Assembly (NCBI RefSeq): GCF_000621565.1
Contig: NZ_JHXZ01000012.1
Coordinates: 62,001-126,000 of the forward strand
Direction of reading: 5' to 3'
Length of the DNA: 64,000 nt
Origin: Butyrivibrio sp. LB2008
GTDB taxonomy: Bacteria; Bacillota; Clostridia; Lachnospirales; Lachnospiraceae
Below the pieces are notes generated by a model, which was given only the letters and a program-made list of their open reading frames with translations, did no database searches and was not told the origin of the DNA. The position numbers and the translations under genes were made by a program. Positions 1-9,135 of the stretch are shown piece after piece; position 1 is the stretch's first letter; the number at the start of each line of letters is the position of its first letter.

Positions 1-1
1 G

Positions 2-85
2 GATGTTATCAGACCGTCCGCGGAGGAGTGCAGGATAAATCCCAGAAGTAAATCTACAAAGATGAGATGGGCTATAAAAAACTAA
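2..85 (+). CDS. rsmH: RsmH, 16S rRNA (cytosine1402-N4)-methyltransferase, C-terminal fragment
   Basis: The window opens inside a gene; only the last 27 codons are present. Frame 2 reads a tail containing CRINPRSKSTKMRWAIKN, which matches the conserved RsmH/MraW C-terminus (family pattern ENPRSRSAKLRVAEK). RsmH methylates N4 of cytosine 1402 in 16S rRNA at the ribosomal P site. The stop codon lies 19 bases before surE, so the two genes are probably co-transcribed. Identification rests on this short motif alone. It could be the standard cell-division-cluster copy or the second, longer paralogue that some Clostridia carry; the surE neighbour (rather than ftsL/pbpB) slightly favours a paralogue. 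Confidence 0.7.
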   Translation, partial: DVIRPSAEECRINPRSKSTKMRWAIKN

Positions 86-104
86 TCTATGGAATGGAGA
101 CAGA

Positions 105-839
105 ATGGGGAGAAGAATTCTTATAACCAATGATGATGGGATAAAATCGGAGGGACTTTACAGACTTGTAAAAGAAGCGGTTAAATTTGGAGAAGTGTGG
201 ATAGTTGCTCCTGAGAGTGAAAGAAGTGCGGCATCACACAGCATTACCTTAAGACATGGAATAGATGTATATCCTGTGGAATATGAGGTAGAGGGAGAGT
301 ATGCGGTTCATGCATATTCCTGCAGCGGAACACCGGGAGATTGTGTGAGAGTAGGATGTACCGCTATAGTTCCGGAAAAACCTACCGTAGTTCTTTGCGG
401 AATCAACTTTGGCTACAATGTGGCTTCTGATATTCAATATTCGGCTACATGCGGATCTGCTTTTGAAGCGGAATTCCAAGGGGTTCCCGCGATAGCGTTT
501 TCAGAAGGCGCGGGGAAATACCATGAGGTTTCGGACAGATATCTTTTTGAAATATTGGAAAAGCTTATCGATACAGAATTTATGCCGGGAAAGATTTATA
601 ATGTAAACTTTCCTTTTTGCCCTCTTTCCGAGTGCAAGGGAGTTCTTTTTGACAGAGGAGTGTCAAGAGGAATGGTATATAAGGACGGATATAAGGTGGC
701 TGAAAAGCTTGAAAACGGCGGCGCGAGATATATGGTCGACGGAGTTTTTACTCCTGAAGCGGAAAATGGGACAGATTACAGAGCCGTTCTTGATAATTAT
801 GTATCTGTCGGAACGGTACAAAACGTCGGAAATATATAA
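105..839 (+). CDS. surE: 5'/3'-nucleotidase SurE
   Basis: A 244-residue protein, the usual length for SurE, a metal-dependent phosphatase of nucleoside monophosphates linked to stationary-phase survival and nucleotide salvage. The metal-binding NDDG signature sits at residues 9-12 (ILITNDDGI), followed by the family's VAPESERSAASHSIT block around residues 34-48 and the CGINFGYNVASDIQYSATCGSAFEAEFQGVPAIAFS core with the conserved GINxG and SGTVGA-like segments. The ATG is preceded by GGAG six to seven bases upstream. It follows the rsmH tail closely. No regulatory site is visible in the short gap. Confidence 0.93.
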   Translation: MGRRILITNDDGIKSEGLYRLVKEAVKFGEVWIVAPESERSAASHSITLRHGIDVYPVEYEVEGEYAVHAYSCSGTPGDCVRVGCTAIVPEKPTVVLCGINFGYNVASDIQYSATCGSAFEAEFQGVPAIAFSEGAGKYHEVSDRYLFEILEKLIDTEFMPGKIYNVNFPFCPLSECKGVLFDRGVSRGMVYKDGYKVAEKLENGGARYMVDGVFTPEAENGTDYRAVLDNYVSVGTVQNVGNI

Positions 840-937
840 TGAATATCATTTATAAAAATGCTGAAAAGAATGCATAAAAATTTTGATTTTTCTTTATTTG
901 CTGGAATAAATTATCAGAATAATATAAAATTAATTGT

Positions 938-2614
938 ATGAATACTGATAAGGTCTTTGGTAAAAGTGCATATTTTTATGATAAAAGAACTGATCCCGAG
1001 GAACTTATAAAGCTTGTTTCTTACGGGATTCAGCAGGATGACAACGGCTATCTTTTTCTGGATAATAAAGGAAAATGTGTCTATGCAAACAGGAAAGCCT
1101 ATAGCATGTTCTATGTTATGGAGGATCTTGACTTTTTGTATGAAACATTTGATTCGTGGAGAAGAGGACTTGGCATAGAGGCGGATGCTACGACCTGGTG
1201 CAGAATCTATGCTTCTACGGGAAAAGAGCGTCTTTATCGTGTCAGATTCAGAAGAGTGCATGATGAGAACGGTAAGATCATAGGAAGCGTATATGTCGTT
1301 CAGAATGTATCGGATTCACTTGAGGGAGAATACGGCGAGCATTACAGGCTTACTCATGATGACCTTACCCAGCTCTACAACAAAGAAGGATTCATTGCAG
1401 CTGTCAGGAACCTTCTGATGAATTCCGAGGAAGAGAAGAGCTATGTGCTGGTTTATTCCAACATAAGAGACTTCAAGCTAATCAATCAGCTCTTTGGCAT
1501 TGATAAGGGAAATGATATTCTCGTCAATATTGCTGATGCGATTTCCCAGAGAGTCAGGGAAGAGGACGTATACGGAAGGATAAACGGCGATCAGTTTGCT
1601 CTTTGCATGCCCAAGGAGAGATTTGACGAAAACGAGTTCAAAGGTGCGGTAAAAGATGTTACAACGCGTCTTACGAGTGCGTCTTACTCTGTGCATATGC
1701 AGCTTGGCGTGTACGAGATAAGAGACAAAGATATGGACATATCGCTTATGTGCGACAGGGCTTACATGGCATGCAAATCGATAACGAAGGATGGAGCCTG
1801 TGAGATTGCATGGTACAGCGATGATATGCTTATCAATGCTCTTTTGGAAAAAGAAATTCTTTCGAGCTTTGATTTTGCTATCATAAACAGACAGTTTGGG
1901 ATTTATCTTCAGCCGCAGGTCTATGCGGACGGGAAACTGTTTGGGGCGGAGGCTCTTGCAAGGTGGATTCATCCCGAGAATGGTATTATCCAGCCGGGTG
2001 TATTCATCACTGTTTTGGAAAAAGCAGATCTGATATACAAACTGGACAGATATATATGGGAACTTGCTGCTAAGCAGCTTGTTCAGTGGAAGGGCACCGA
2101 TATGGAAGATATTTCTATTTCGGTGAATGTTTCTCCAAAAGATCTGTACTACATTGATATCAGAGAAGAATTCAATGATCTTGTCAGAAAGTACGGGATA
2201 AATCCCCGGAATTTCAATATAGAGATTACAGAAACTGCGGTAACAACCGATGTTGCCAAGTGTGCACAACTTATTCTGGGGCTTCAGAAAGACGGATTTA
2301 TAGTTGAGATCGATGATTTCGGAAGCGGTTATTCATCCCTGAATATGTTGAAAGATATAAATGCCAATATCCTGAAGATAGATATGGGATTTTTGAGAAA
2401 AACCGAGAATCAGAAGAGAGCACAGGTGATTCTCAATTATACGATCGATATGGCTCATGAACTCGGTATGGGCGTGATTACCGAAGGTGTTGAGACTGCT
2501 ACACAGCTTGAATTTTTAAAAGAGCTCGGTTGTGAGATGTTTCAGGGATACTATTTTGATATGCCGATGCCTGTTGATGAGTTTGAAAAGAAATACAGAG
2601 AAAAATATAAATAA
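938..2614 (+). CDS. PAS-like / degenerate GGDEF / EAL cyclic-di-GMP phosphodiesterase
   Basis: A 558-residue soluble protein. Residues 25-130 look like a PAS sensor (LFLDNKGKCVYANRKAY). Residues about 145-300 are a GGDEF domain in which the active-site motif is changed to NGDQF, so cyclase activity is unlikely and a regulatory role is expected. Residues about 320-555 are an EAL domain that keeps the metal and catalytic residues: EAL in GAEALARW, the Asn of SVNVS, EITE, the paired Asp of IDDFGSGYSS, Lys in LKID, the Glu of GVET and the Gln of FQGYY. It should therefore hydrolyse c-di-GMP. No membrane segments. The chosen ATG has no clear Shine-Dalgarno sequence, so the start is uncertain by a few codons. 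It matters here because two putative c-di-GMP receptors (a riboswitch and a glycosyltransferase fusion) lie in the same window. Confidence 0.88.
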   Translation: MNTDKVFGKSAYFYDKRTDPEELIKLVSYGIQQDDNGYLFLDNKGKCVYANRKAYSMFYVMEDLDFLYETFDSWRRGLGIEADATTWCRIYASTGKERLYRVRFRRVHDENGKIIGSVYVVQNVSDSLEGEYGEHYRLTHDDLTQLYNKEGFIAAVRNLLMNSEEEKSYVLVYSNIRDFKLINQLFGIDKGNDILVNIADAISQRVREEDVYGRINGDQFALCMPKERFDENEFKGAVKDVTTRLTSASYSVHMQLGVYEIRDKDMDISLMCDRAYMACKSITKDGACEIAWYSDDMLINALLEKEILSSFDFAIINRQFGIYLQPQVYADGKLFGAEALARWIHPENGIIQPGVFITVLEKADLIYKLDRYIWELAAKQLVQWKGTDMEDISISVNVSPKDLYYIDIREEFNDLVRKYGINPRNFNIEITETAVTTDVAKCAQLILGLQKDGFIVEIDDFGSGYSSLNMLKDINANILKIDMGFLRKTENQKRAQVILNYTIDMAHELGMGVITEGVETATQLEFLKELGCEMFQGYYFDMPMPVDEFEKKYREKYK

Positions 2615-2654
2615 GGCATATAAGCCGTAAATTCTTCATGTTTAAAGTAAAGAT

Positions 2655-2699
2655 AGAATGTCTAACCGCCTGGTCGGATAGATATTCTATTTTTTTTTC
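2655..2699 (+). terminator. Rho-independent terminator after the EAL gene
   Basis: TAGAAT-GTCTA-ACC pairs with GGT-(cgga)-TAGAT-ATTCTA around a short loop and is followed by an uninterrupted run of eight T. It closes the EAL transcript and separates it from the peptidase/ABC operon. Confidence 0.8.
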
Positions 2700-2761
2700 T
2701 TGACATAATACGACTGACGTAGTATATATACTATGTCAGACATACTACGGGAGACGTAGTA
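2700..2761 (+). promoter_or_regulatory. Sigma-A promoter overlapped by palindromic operator sites
   Basis: TTGACA at 2700-2705 and TATATA at 2723-2728 are separated by exactly 17 bases. A 26-bp near-perfect palindrome (2714-2739, half-site CTGACGTAGTATA, one mismatch) is centred on the -10 box. A second inverted repeat, TACTACG-GGAGA-CGTAGTA, lies at 2743-2761, just downstream of the expected start point. The element TACGACTGRCG also occurs as a direct repeat at 2709 and 2760. This arrangement is typical of an operator that blocks RNA polymerase. No repressor gene is next to it in this window, so the regulator is unknown. Confidence 0.72.
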
Positions 2762-2832
2762 CGACTGGCGGGATATGATTAAACAAAAAGTATTAATCCG
2801 GATAATAAACTATTTTAGGAAGGAAACATGGT

Positions 2833-4815
2833 ATGAAGAAAGGAATACAACGTTTTGCGGCTGGAATGACACTTGCATCTGTGCTTGCTTTTTCTTTTTA
2901 TGGAGCGGATGTTCGGGCTGAAGAAGTGAATATTAAAGCTCAAAACGGTACACAAACCAAGGAGTCAGAAGATATACGCCCTCAGGATGATTTTTTTGGA
3001 TATGTAAATGCAAAAGTACTTAGGGAAGCGGATATCGATCCTAAATATGGATTTGGTGCGTTTGATGATTGTAAAAAGATTACAGATCAGAAATTGTTTG
3101 AAATCATAGATGAGATAAAAGGGGAAGCAGTTCATACTTCGACGGATGCAGAGATGATCGCAGATTATTATGATCGGATCGTATCATATGATGCAGCTTC
3201 AAGCGATGCCGATAAGGATTTTGAAAATGTAAGAAAAGAGATTGAAGGGGTGAGCAACAAGCAGGAGTATATGGAACTGCTTGGAAAGTATCAAAGACTC
3301 TACGGAATAAGCCCTGTACTTTGTTTTGGGATAACAGACGGACAGGTTAGGGCTGATGAATATTCTTTTTTCTTTTCGGGGGTCAGATCAATATTTGAGA
3401 AAAATAATAAAGATATTGCGGAATCTCTTGAAGGCAGAACAGGTGTCAGGGATCATGTAAAAGAAGTTCTTGTGGGGCTGGGAACAGACAAAAAGGAAGC
3501 AGAAAAAACAGCGGATGATTTTGCTCGCTTTGCTGTGGATATCGCGTATAAAAGTAAAGATATGAAATTTGAATTTTATAATGCGGAAAAAGTAGACGCT
3601 AAGGAGATGGAGAAGCTTAAGTTTGATATCAAGAGCTTTGAAAAAGGCATGCAGATTGAAAATCCTTACGGTTACTGGCTTATCAATGAAAAGGACCAGT
3701 TTGCGTATATAGCGGAAAAGCTTGATGATAAGAATAATCTTGATGAGTTTAAAACATGGCTCCTTATTGAATATATAGACAGTTATAACAGATTTTTATC
3801 TGATAAATACAAGAATTTGAAGGCTACATATTCGGAAGATACAGAAAACATGGATATGCAGGCAAAGGTGAGGATAATATCAGATCTTCCGGACAATATT
3901 GGAAGGCTGTATTCAGAAAAGTGTTATCCGCAGTCAAGAGATGCGAAAGTAAAAGAAATGTGTGAGAGTATCAAGGATTCATACAGAGAATTGATAGGTA
4001 AAGCAGATTGGCTTACGGAAGACGGAAGAACAAAGCTTCTTAATAAGCTCGAAGCAATTGAATTCACAACCGGCGGAAATTATAGTGAAAAGCTTATAGA
4101 TACTGATAATCTAATCGGAAAAGATTCATATGACACATATAAGAATATTCAGAATTTTAAAACTGAGAATTACAAAGAACTGATAAAGAGGCCCAGACCT
4201 AAGATGGGGTCGACTATGCAGCCTCAGACGGTGAATGCATGTTATTGGGTGGACAATATGGTTGTTATGACTGCTGCGATTACCGAAGGAGCATTCTTTA
4301 ACGAGAATAACAGTGAGTTTAGCAATCTTGGAAGGCTTGGAATGGTTATAGCTCATGAGGTTGGCCATGCATTTGATTCAAATTGTATCAATTGGGATGA
4401 CAAGGGAAATTACAATCCACAGTGGCTTAATGAAACTGACAGGCAGGCGTTAAAGGAAAGAGCCGGTATGTGCATCGATTATTACAACGCTTATACGATC
4501 ATGGATGTATATCACGTGGACGGAGTTCAGACGCTTGGTGAAAACTATGCAGATATCGGTGCTATAGAGTGTATTTCCAATATAGCAAAAGAAAAGAAAG
4601 ACTATATTGAAATGTATGAAGGATTTGCAGAAATCTGGCGAGGAATCAAAAGTGATACAGAAGCAATCGCAGCCCTTCATACTGACGAACACAGTCCGGG
4701 ACCTGTAAGGGTTAATGCTCCGCTTAGTTCTTGCGAGAAGTTCTATGAAGTCTATGACGTAAAAGAAGGAGACGGTATGTACGTCGCTCCTGAGAAGAGG
4801 GTCGAAAGGTGGTAA
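2833..4815 (+). CDS. Secreted M13-family zinc metallopeptidase (neprilysin/PepO type)
   Basis: A 660-residue protein with a Sec signal peptide (basic MKKGIQR, hydrophobic core, about residues 1-29). The thermolysin-like zinc site is HEVGH at 508-512, with the third ligand Glu570 in GENYADIGAIEC, and the substrate-binding VNACYW block lies upstream (family VNAYY). The C-terminus VKEGDGMYVAPEKRVERW is the canonical end of M13 enzymes. It would cleave oligopeptides outside the membrane. The start follows AGGAAGG. It ends one base before an ABC permease gene, so peptidase and exporter form one operon behind the palindromic promoter. A role in processing or degrading a peptide handled by the exporter is plausible but inferred. 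Confidence 0.92.
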   Translation: MKKGIQRFAAGMTLASVLAFSFYGADVRAEEVNIKAQNGTQTKESEDIRPQDDFFGYVNAKVLREADIDPKYGFGAFDDCKKITDQKLFEIIDEIKGEAVHTSTDAEMIADYYDRIVSYDAASSDADKDFENVRKEIEGVSNKQEYMELLGKYQRLYGISPVLCFGITDGQVRADEYSFFFSGVRSIFEKNNKDIAESLEGRTGVRDHVKEVLVGLGTDKKEAEKTADDFARFAVDIAYKSKDMKFEFYNAEKVDAKEMEKLKFDIKSFEKGMQIENPYGYWLINEKDQFAYIAEKLDDKNNLDEFKTWLLIEYIDSYNRFLSDKYKNLKATYSEDTENMDMQAKVRIISDLPDNIGRLYSEKCYPQSRDAKVKEMCESIKDSYRELIGKADWLTEDGRTKLLNKLEAIEFTTGGNYSEKLIDTDNLIGKDSYDTYKNIQNFKTENYKELIKRPRPKMGSTMQPQTVNACYWVDNMVVMTAAITEGAFFNENNSEFSNLGRLGMVIAHEVGHAFDSNCINWDDKGNYNPQWLNETDRQALKERAGMCIDYYNAYTIMDVYHVDGVQTLGENYADIGAIECISNIAKEKKDYIEMYEGFAEIWRGIKSDTEAIAALHTDEHSPGPVRVNAPLSSCEKFYEVYDVKEGDGMYVAPEKRVERW

Positions 4816-4816
4816 C

Positions 4817-7336
4817 ATGGGAGTTATTTTAAAACATACATTCAGAAATATATTTGCGAAACCACTTATGACAATATTTCTTGTGGTTAGTATTACGATA
4901 TGCTCATTTGCGGGGATGTTGGCTTTCGATATGAGCAATAGTTTGGAAAATGTTTTGCTGGGACTATTCAATTCGGTGTATGGAACGGCAAATGTAATTG
5001 TTAATTCGACGGATGATATAGAAGAAAGCGATTTTGAAGGTCTTACCGATTTTGAAGCGACGTATATTTCGTCAAAGACTTCAAATGTTACGGTTCGTAA
5101 TGATCAGATGTATGCATATTACAATCAGAAAAAGCTTAATATATCGGGTGTTGATACATTGATTGCTTCTAAGATGAGACTTATTCCGAAAGATGTTGTT
5201 CTGAACGCGGATGAAATAATCATTGATGAAGTTATGGCTAAAGAGCTTGAACTTAAAGAAGGTGACACATTTAAGGTTTACGGCGATAACTATGTTGACG
5301 CTGAGTATAAGATCAAAAAGATATCAAAGATAAACGGTCTTCTTTATTCGGAGTATTCGGCGGTTGTTTCTGATGAAGGAATGGCAAGATTGTGTTATGA
5401 CGGCAGACCAAAGTATGACCTTGTTTATATCAGGGTTAATGATAAAGCACAAGTCAGTGAATTCTGTAATACAGTTGAAGAAAGGTTCCCCAACTATGAT
5501 GTGCAAGATCTGATTGGTGGAAAGAATACCCAGGATCAGATAAAACTGATCAGTAATGTCTTTAAAGTTCTGTTCCTTATAACGCTTATGCTTGTTATCT
5601 TTGTTACGGTAACACTTTCTGAAAGAATAATGCGTGACAGAATGTCAACGATAGGAACTTTAAGAAGTCTTGGAGTATCACCCAATATTACAGCCAGGGT
5701 CATACTTATTGAAAATATGTTTTACGGATTATTTGGAGGAATAATCGGAACAGGGCTCTATGCAGCTTCTAGAGATGCCATATTTAATTCCGTTTTTATA
5801 GTAAATGCGGGAAGTATAGAAGTAAACATGGATCTAGGAAAAGTATCGATTCCGGTTATGATAGCGGTGATTATTGGATCGATAATTGTGGAAATGCTTT
5901 GCCCACTCAGAGAACTTCTTAAGTCTACAGGTACAGCTATCAGAGATATCATTTTTGACAATAAGGATACGGAATATAAATATAAAAAGAAAAATAAGAT
6001 TATATCGATTATATGTGCAGCTCTGGGCGGCATAATGGCTGTTCTTGTGTTTTCGGTATGCAAAGACAATGCGATTCTAAGCATTTTGGCATTTATATTT
6101 ATAGTACTTTCTTTATTTTTTGGATATCCGTTCATGCTTAGATCGATATCAAAGATGATTGAAAAGGCCGGCTTTAAGAGTAACAAACCAATACTTGGAC
6201 TGGCTGCTACGAATCTCAGAACCAATAAGACTTCAATTGGAAGTTCAAAACTCGCATTTATTGCGACAAGTCTATGTCTTGTGCTATTTATACTGATTAC
6301 TTCGCAAAAACATAATATGGAAATGCCGCCGGCGGATGCGGAGGTAATTCTAAGAGGACTTTCGGAAAGTGCGGAATCATATGATTATATAAAAGATCTT
6401 AGTGGGGTAAAAAAGGTTGAGTATGATTATTCGATATCTGACAGAATACTTGTCGGAAAAGAGGACGTGGAAGACTATCTTGAGAATAAGTACAGCAAAA
6501 AGTTTGATGATGAGTTTGTGAATGTAAGTATATTCGGAACTGAAGGTAATCCGGAGGTGAATTGCGGTTATAAAGGCCTTCCTGATGTAATAAATGCTGA
6601 TGAAATTTATATAGCGAAAAATATAGCAAAAGAGCTGAATCTCAAAGTCGGAGACAATGCGGATATTATGCTCAATGCAGAGGGTGTGATTCCGTACAGA
6701 GGTACTTTCAAGGTTGCAGGGATTATTGATTCCGGCAAGGCGGACGGTACCAATAAAACAGTAGTTTTACCTTTGGAATTATATAAACAGATTTATTTAG
6801 ACAGACCGAAAAACGCCTATGTACAAACGGATGATCCGGAGAAAACGGTTGAACTTATCAAGAGCTATTCATCCAGTACGATAGAAAAAGTAAATACCAT
6901 GGATGATTATATGAAGGAGATTAAAGATCAGGGTAGCGGCTCAATGGCACTTCTTTACATGATAATGATCATGGGAGCCTCATTGTCACTTATTGGTATA
7001 TACTGCAACCAGATTGTGAGCTTTGAGAGCAGAAAGAGGGAAAGTGCGGTTCTTGTTTCAACCGCTATGAGCAAGAGTAATCTGGTTAAGCTTTTCTTTA
7101 ATGAGACGGTATTATCGGGAGTCATAGCAATCGGTTTTGGAATGGTGATAGGATTTGCGGAAACTGTGATCCTCTTTAAAGCTTTGAAAGCGTTTGTTGA
7201 AATGGAGATATTTATTAATGCCGGGCAGATTGCAGCATTCTTATTGATCATGTTTTTTACATTCAGTATTACGGTGGTAAAAACGATGAAAGATATAAAT
7301 AAGATGAAGATAGCAGAACAGTTAAAGTATGAGTAA
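4817..7336 (+). CDS. ABC transporter permease, MacB/FtsX type (large, two FtsX domains)
   Basis: An 839-residue membrane protein. It has an N-terminal transmembrane helix (about residues 15-38), an extracytoplasmic MacB-core-like domain, a first FtsX bundle around residues 245-360 (FKVLFLITLMLVIFVTV...), a central helix pair near 395-440, a second extracytoplasmic domain, and a second FtsX bundle at the C-terminus (about 710-830). The cytoplasmic segment TIGTLRSLGVSPNITARVILIENMF is the typical FtsX coupling region. Such proteins export peptides or lipids, or transmit mechanical signals, with a separate ATPase. It starts one base after the peptidase stop and is followed 11 bases later by its ATPase. 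Confidence 0.9.
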   Translation: MGVILKHTFRNIFAKPLMTIFLVVSITICSFAGMLAFDMSNSLENVLLGLFNSVYGTANVIVNSTDDIEESDFEGLTDFEATYISSKTSNVTVRNDQMYAYYNQKKLNISGVDTLIASKMRLIPKDVVLNADEIIIDEVMAKELELKEGDTFKVYGDNYVDAEYKIKKISKINGLLYSEYSAVVSDEGMARLCYDGRPKYDLVYIRVNDKAQVSEFCNTVEERFPNYDVQDLIGGKNTQDQIKLISNVFKVLFLITLMLVIFVTVTLSERIMRDRMSTIGTLRSLGVSPNITARVILIENMFYGLFGGIIGTGLYAASRDAIFNSVFIVNAGSIEVNMDLGKVSIPVMIAVIIGSIIVEMLCPLRELLKSTGTAIRDIIFDNKDTEYKYKKKNKIISIICAALGGIMAVLVFSVCKDNAILSILAFIFIVLSLFFGYPFMLRSISKMIEKAGFKSNKPILGLAATNLRTNKTSIGSSKLAFIATSLCLVLFILITSQKHNMEMPPADAEVILRGLSESAESYDYIKDLSGVKKVEYDYSISDRILVGKEDVEDYLENKYSKKFDDEFVNVSIFGTEGNPEVNCGYKGLPDVINADEIYIAKNIAKELNLKVGDNADIMLNAEGVIPYRGTFKVAGIIDSGKADGTNKTVVLPLELYKQIYLDRPKNAYVQTDDPEKTVELIKSYSSSTIEKVNTMDDYMKEIKDQGSGSMALLYMIMIMGASLSLIGIYCNQIVSFESRKRESAVLVSTAMSKSNLVKLFFNETVLSGVIAIGFGMVIGFAETVILFKALKAFVEMEIFINAGQIAAFLLIMFFTFSITVVKTMKDINKMKIAEQLKYE

Positions 7337-7347
7337 GGAGCAAAAAA

Positions 7348-8022
7348 ATGGAAAATATAATCGAAGTAAAAAATGTAAAAAAAGAGTTTGGTTCGGCAAA
7401 GACAGTCAGTACCAAGGTACTTGACGGGGTAAATATGAATGTTAAAAAAGGAGAATTTGTATCCCTTATGGGCGCTTCGGGAAGCGGCAAATCAACCCTT
7501 CTTTATCTGATCGGAGGCTTGGATAGGGATTTTACCGGTGATATTTCCGTATGCGGAAAGAGCATTTCGAATATCAAAGAAAAAGAGCTTTCAGAGATAA
7601 GACTTAATGATATCGGATTTATATTCCAGTTCTATAATCTGGTACAGAATCTTAATGTTGAAGATAATATAATGCTTCCGCAGCTCGTGGCCGGAAAGAG
7701 CCGTGCAAGTCTTAAGAGGAAGCTTGATGATATCCTGAATATAGTGGGGCTTACGGAAAAGAGAAAACAATATCCATCCAAACTTTCGGGAGGGCAGCAG
7801 CAGAGAGTTGCCATAGCCAGAGCTGTTATGGGGGATCCGAAACTTATTCTCGCAGATGAGGCTACCGGAAATCTTGATAAGAAGTCCGGAGCCGAGATAA
7901 TGGATCTGTTCAGAAGAATAAACAAAGAGAAGGGAATCAGCATTCTTCAGGTTACGCATTCGGAGAAGTGTGCGGAATACGGAGACAGGATAGTCTGGCT
8001 TGATTCGGGCAAGACTATTTGA
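7348..8022 (+). CDS. ABC transporter ATP-binding protein (MacB/LolD class)
   Basis: A 224-residue ATPase with all nucleotide-binding motifs: Walker [10 protein letters not shown] (about residues 43-51), Q-loop in FIFQFYNLV, signature LSGGQQQR, Walker [13 protein letters not shown] and the switch His in [33 protein letters not shown] is typical of the LolD/MacB/SalX subfamily that pairs with FtsX-type permeases. The ATG has AAGGAGC upstream. It is the last gene of the peptidase-exporter operon and converges on the dus gene, whose stop lies about 10 bases away. Confidence 0.93.
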   Translation: MENIIEVKNVKKEFGSAKTVSTKVLDGVNMNVKKGEFVSLMGASGSGKSTLLYLIGGLDRDFTGDISVCGKSISNIKEKELSEIRLNDIGFIFQFYNLVQNLNVEDNIMLPQLVAGKSRASLKRKLDDILNIVGLTEKRKQYPSKLSGGQQQRVAIARAVMGDPKLILADEATGNLDKKSGAEIMDLFRRINKEKGISILQVTHSEKCAEYGDRIVWLDSGKTI

Positions 8023-8032
8023 AAAAGTCTTT

Positions 8033-9043
8033 TTATATAAATTTGCAGCTTGCAAAAATATTGCGGACCGCAGCGAGGTACTCACCCTTGCTGCGGGCTT
8101 TTCTTATTGATTTTAAATATTTGTCGCAGTTTTCAAAGTGGGTATGTATAAATGCCCAGTGCTCAAGAAGCTTGAAGATGACATTTCGATCTTCGGGGAT
8201 ATACTCTTCATATCCTGAGTAGAGCCTGGTGAGGTATTCTTTTAACTCGGAAGCTGAAAGCTTCTCTCCGCCTGTAAGTTCTCTTGCAAGTGCCGGATTT
8301 TCAAGAATACCTCTGCCGAGCATCATAGAACTTACTTCGCTTGCGATGCCGCTACTTTCGAGCTTATCCATGGTGTTTTCGTAGTCTTTTTGGGAAAAGA
8401 TATTTCCGTTGTAGCATATTGGAGCCTTGCCTCCGCATTCTCTGTATCTTTTTATACTGTTGCAGAATGCATCAAGGCGAGGTGTATTCTTATAAAAGTC
8501 ATCTTTAACCCTTGCGTGTACAGTAAGCTCACTTATGGGATATTTGGCATATATTTCCATGAGCTTTTCGGCTTCGCTTTCATATGTTACGCCGAGCCTT
8601 GTCTTTAATGAGATTTCTATATCTTTTAATTCCTGAGTTTTTTCTTTTGCCTCAAATATATCTGATAACATTGAATCGAGATAATCTGTATCGGCCAAAA
8701 GACCTGCGCCTTTGTGTCTGTTTACAACAGTGGAAGCGGGGCAACCGAGGTTCAGGTTTATCTCTTTGTAGCCGAGCTGTGCGATCTCTTTTGCAGCCCA
8801 AAGGAAAGTCTCGGAATTTCCTGACATTATCTGGACTACAAGAGAAGTGTTCGTATCTTCAAAGAAAGGAGTGTTGTGAATGGGAAGAATGTCATTTTTT
8901 TCCCTATTTTTAAAGTGCTTACTCTTTGCGGCTGTGACAAAAGGGGAGTAGTACTTGGAGACAGAGCCGGCGAACATTTCTTTATGGATATTTCTGAGAG
9001 GGTACATAGTTATACTCTCCATTGGTGCAAAATAAAAAAACAT
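8033..9043 (-). CDS. tRNA-dihydrouridine synthase family protein
   Basis: A 336-residue FMN-dependent TIM-barrel enzyme that reduces uridines in tRNA D-loops. Evidence: the N-terminal FAPMES FMN loop, QIMSGN (family QLxGxxP position), the catalytic-cysteine segment INLNLGCPAS with Cys101, the KGAGLL loop, SLKTRLG and the ELTVHAR strand, all in the expected order. The C-terminus is more divergent than in DusA/B/C, so substrate position cannot be assigned. Its ATG is preceded by AGGAGAA on the minus strand. It is transcribed convergently with the ABC operon and divergently from cysE. Confidence 0.88.
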   Translation of the reverse strand: MFFYFAPMESITMYPLRNIHKEMFAGSVSKYYSPFVTAAKSKHFKNREKNDILPIHNTPFFEDTNTSLVVQIMSGNSETFLWAAKEIAQLGYKEINLNLGCPASTVVNRHKGAGLLADTDYLDSMLSDIFEAKEKTQELKDIEISLKTRLGVTYESEAEKLMEIYAKYPISELTVHARVKDDFYKNTPRLDAFCNSIKRYRECGGKAPICYNGNIFSQKDYENTMDKLESSGIASEVSSMMLGRGILENPALARELTGGEKLSASELKEYLTRLYSGYEEYIPEDRNVIFKLLEHWAFIHTHFENCDKYLKSIRKARSKGEYLAAVRNIFASCKFI

Positions 9044-9135
9044 TGATATTCTCCTAAATAATTCCTAATTTCTCGATTATTATGGTATTATATGGGTTGA
9101 GCGTCAAGAAAATAATATCGATTCGGAGAATTGCT

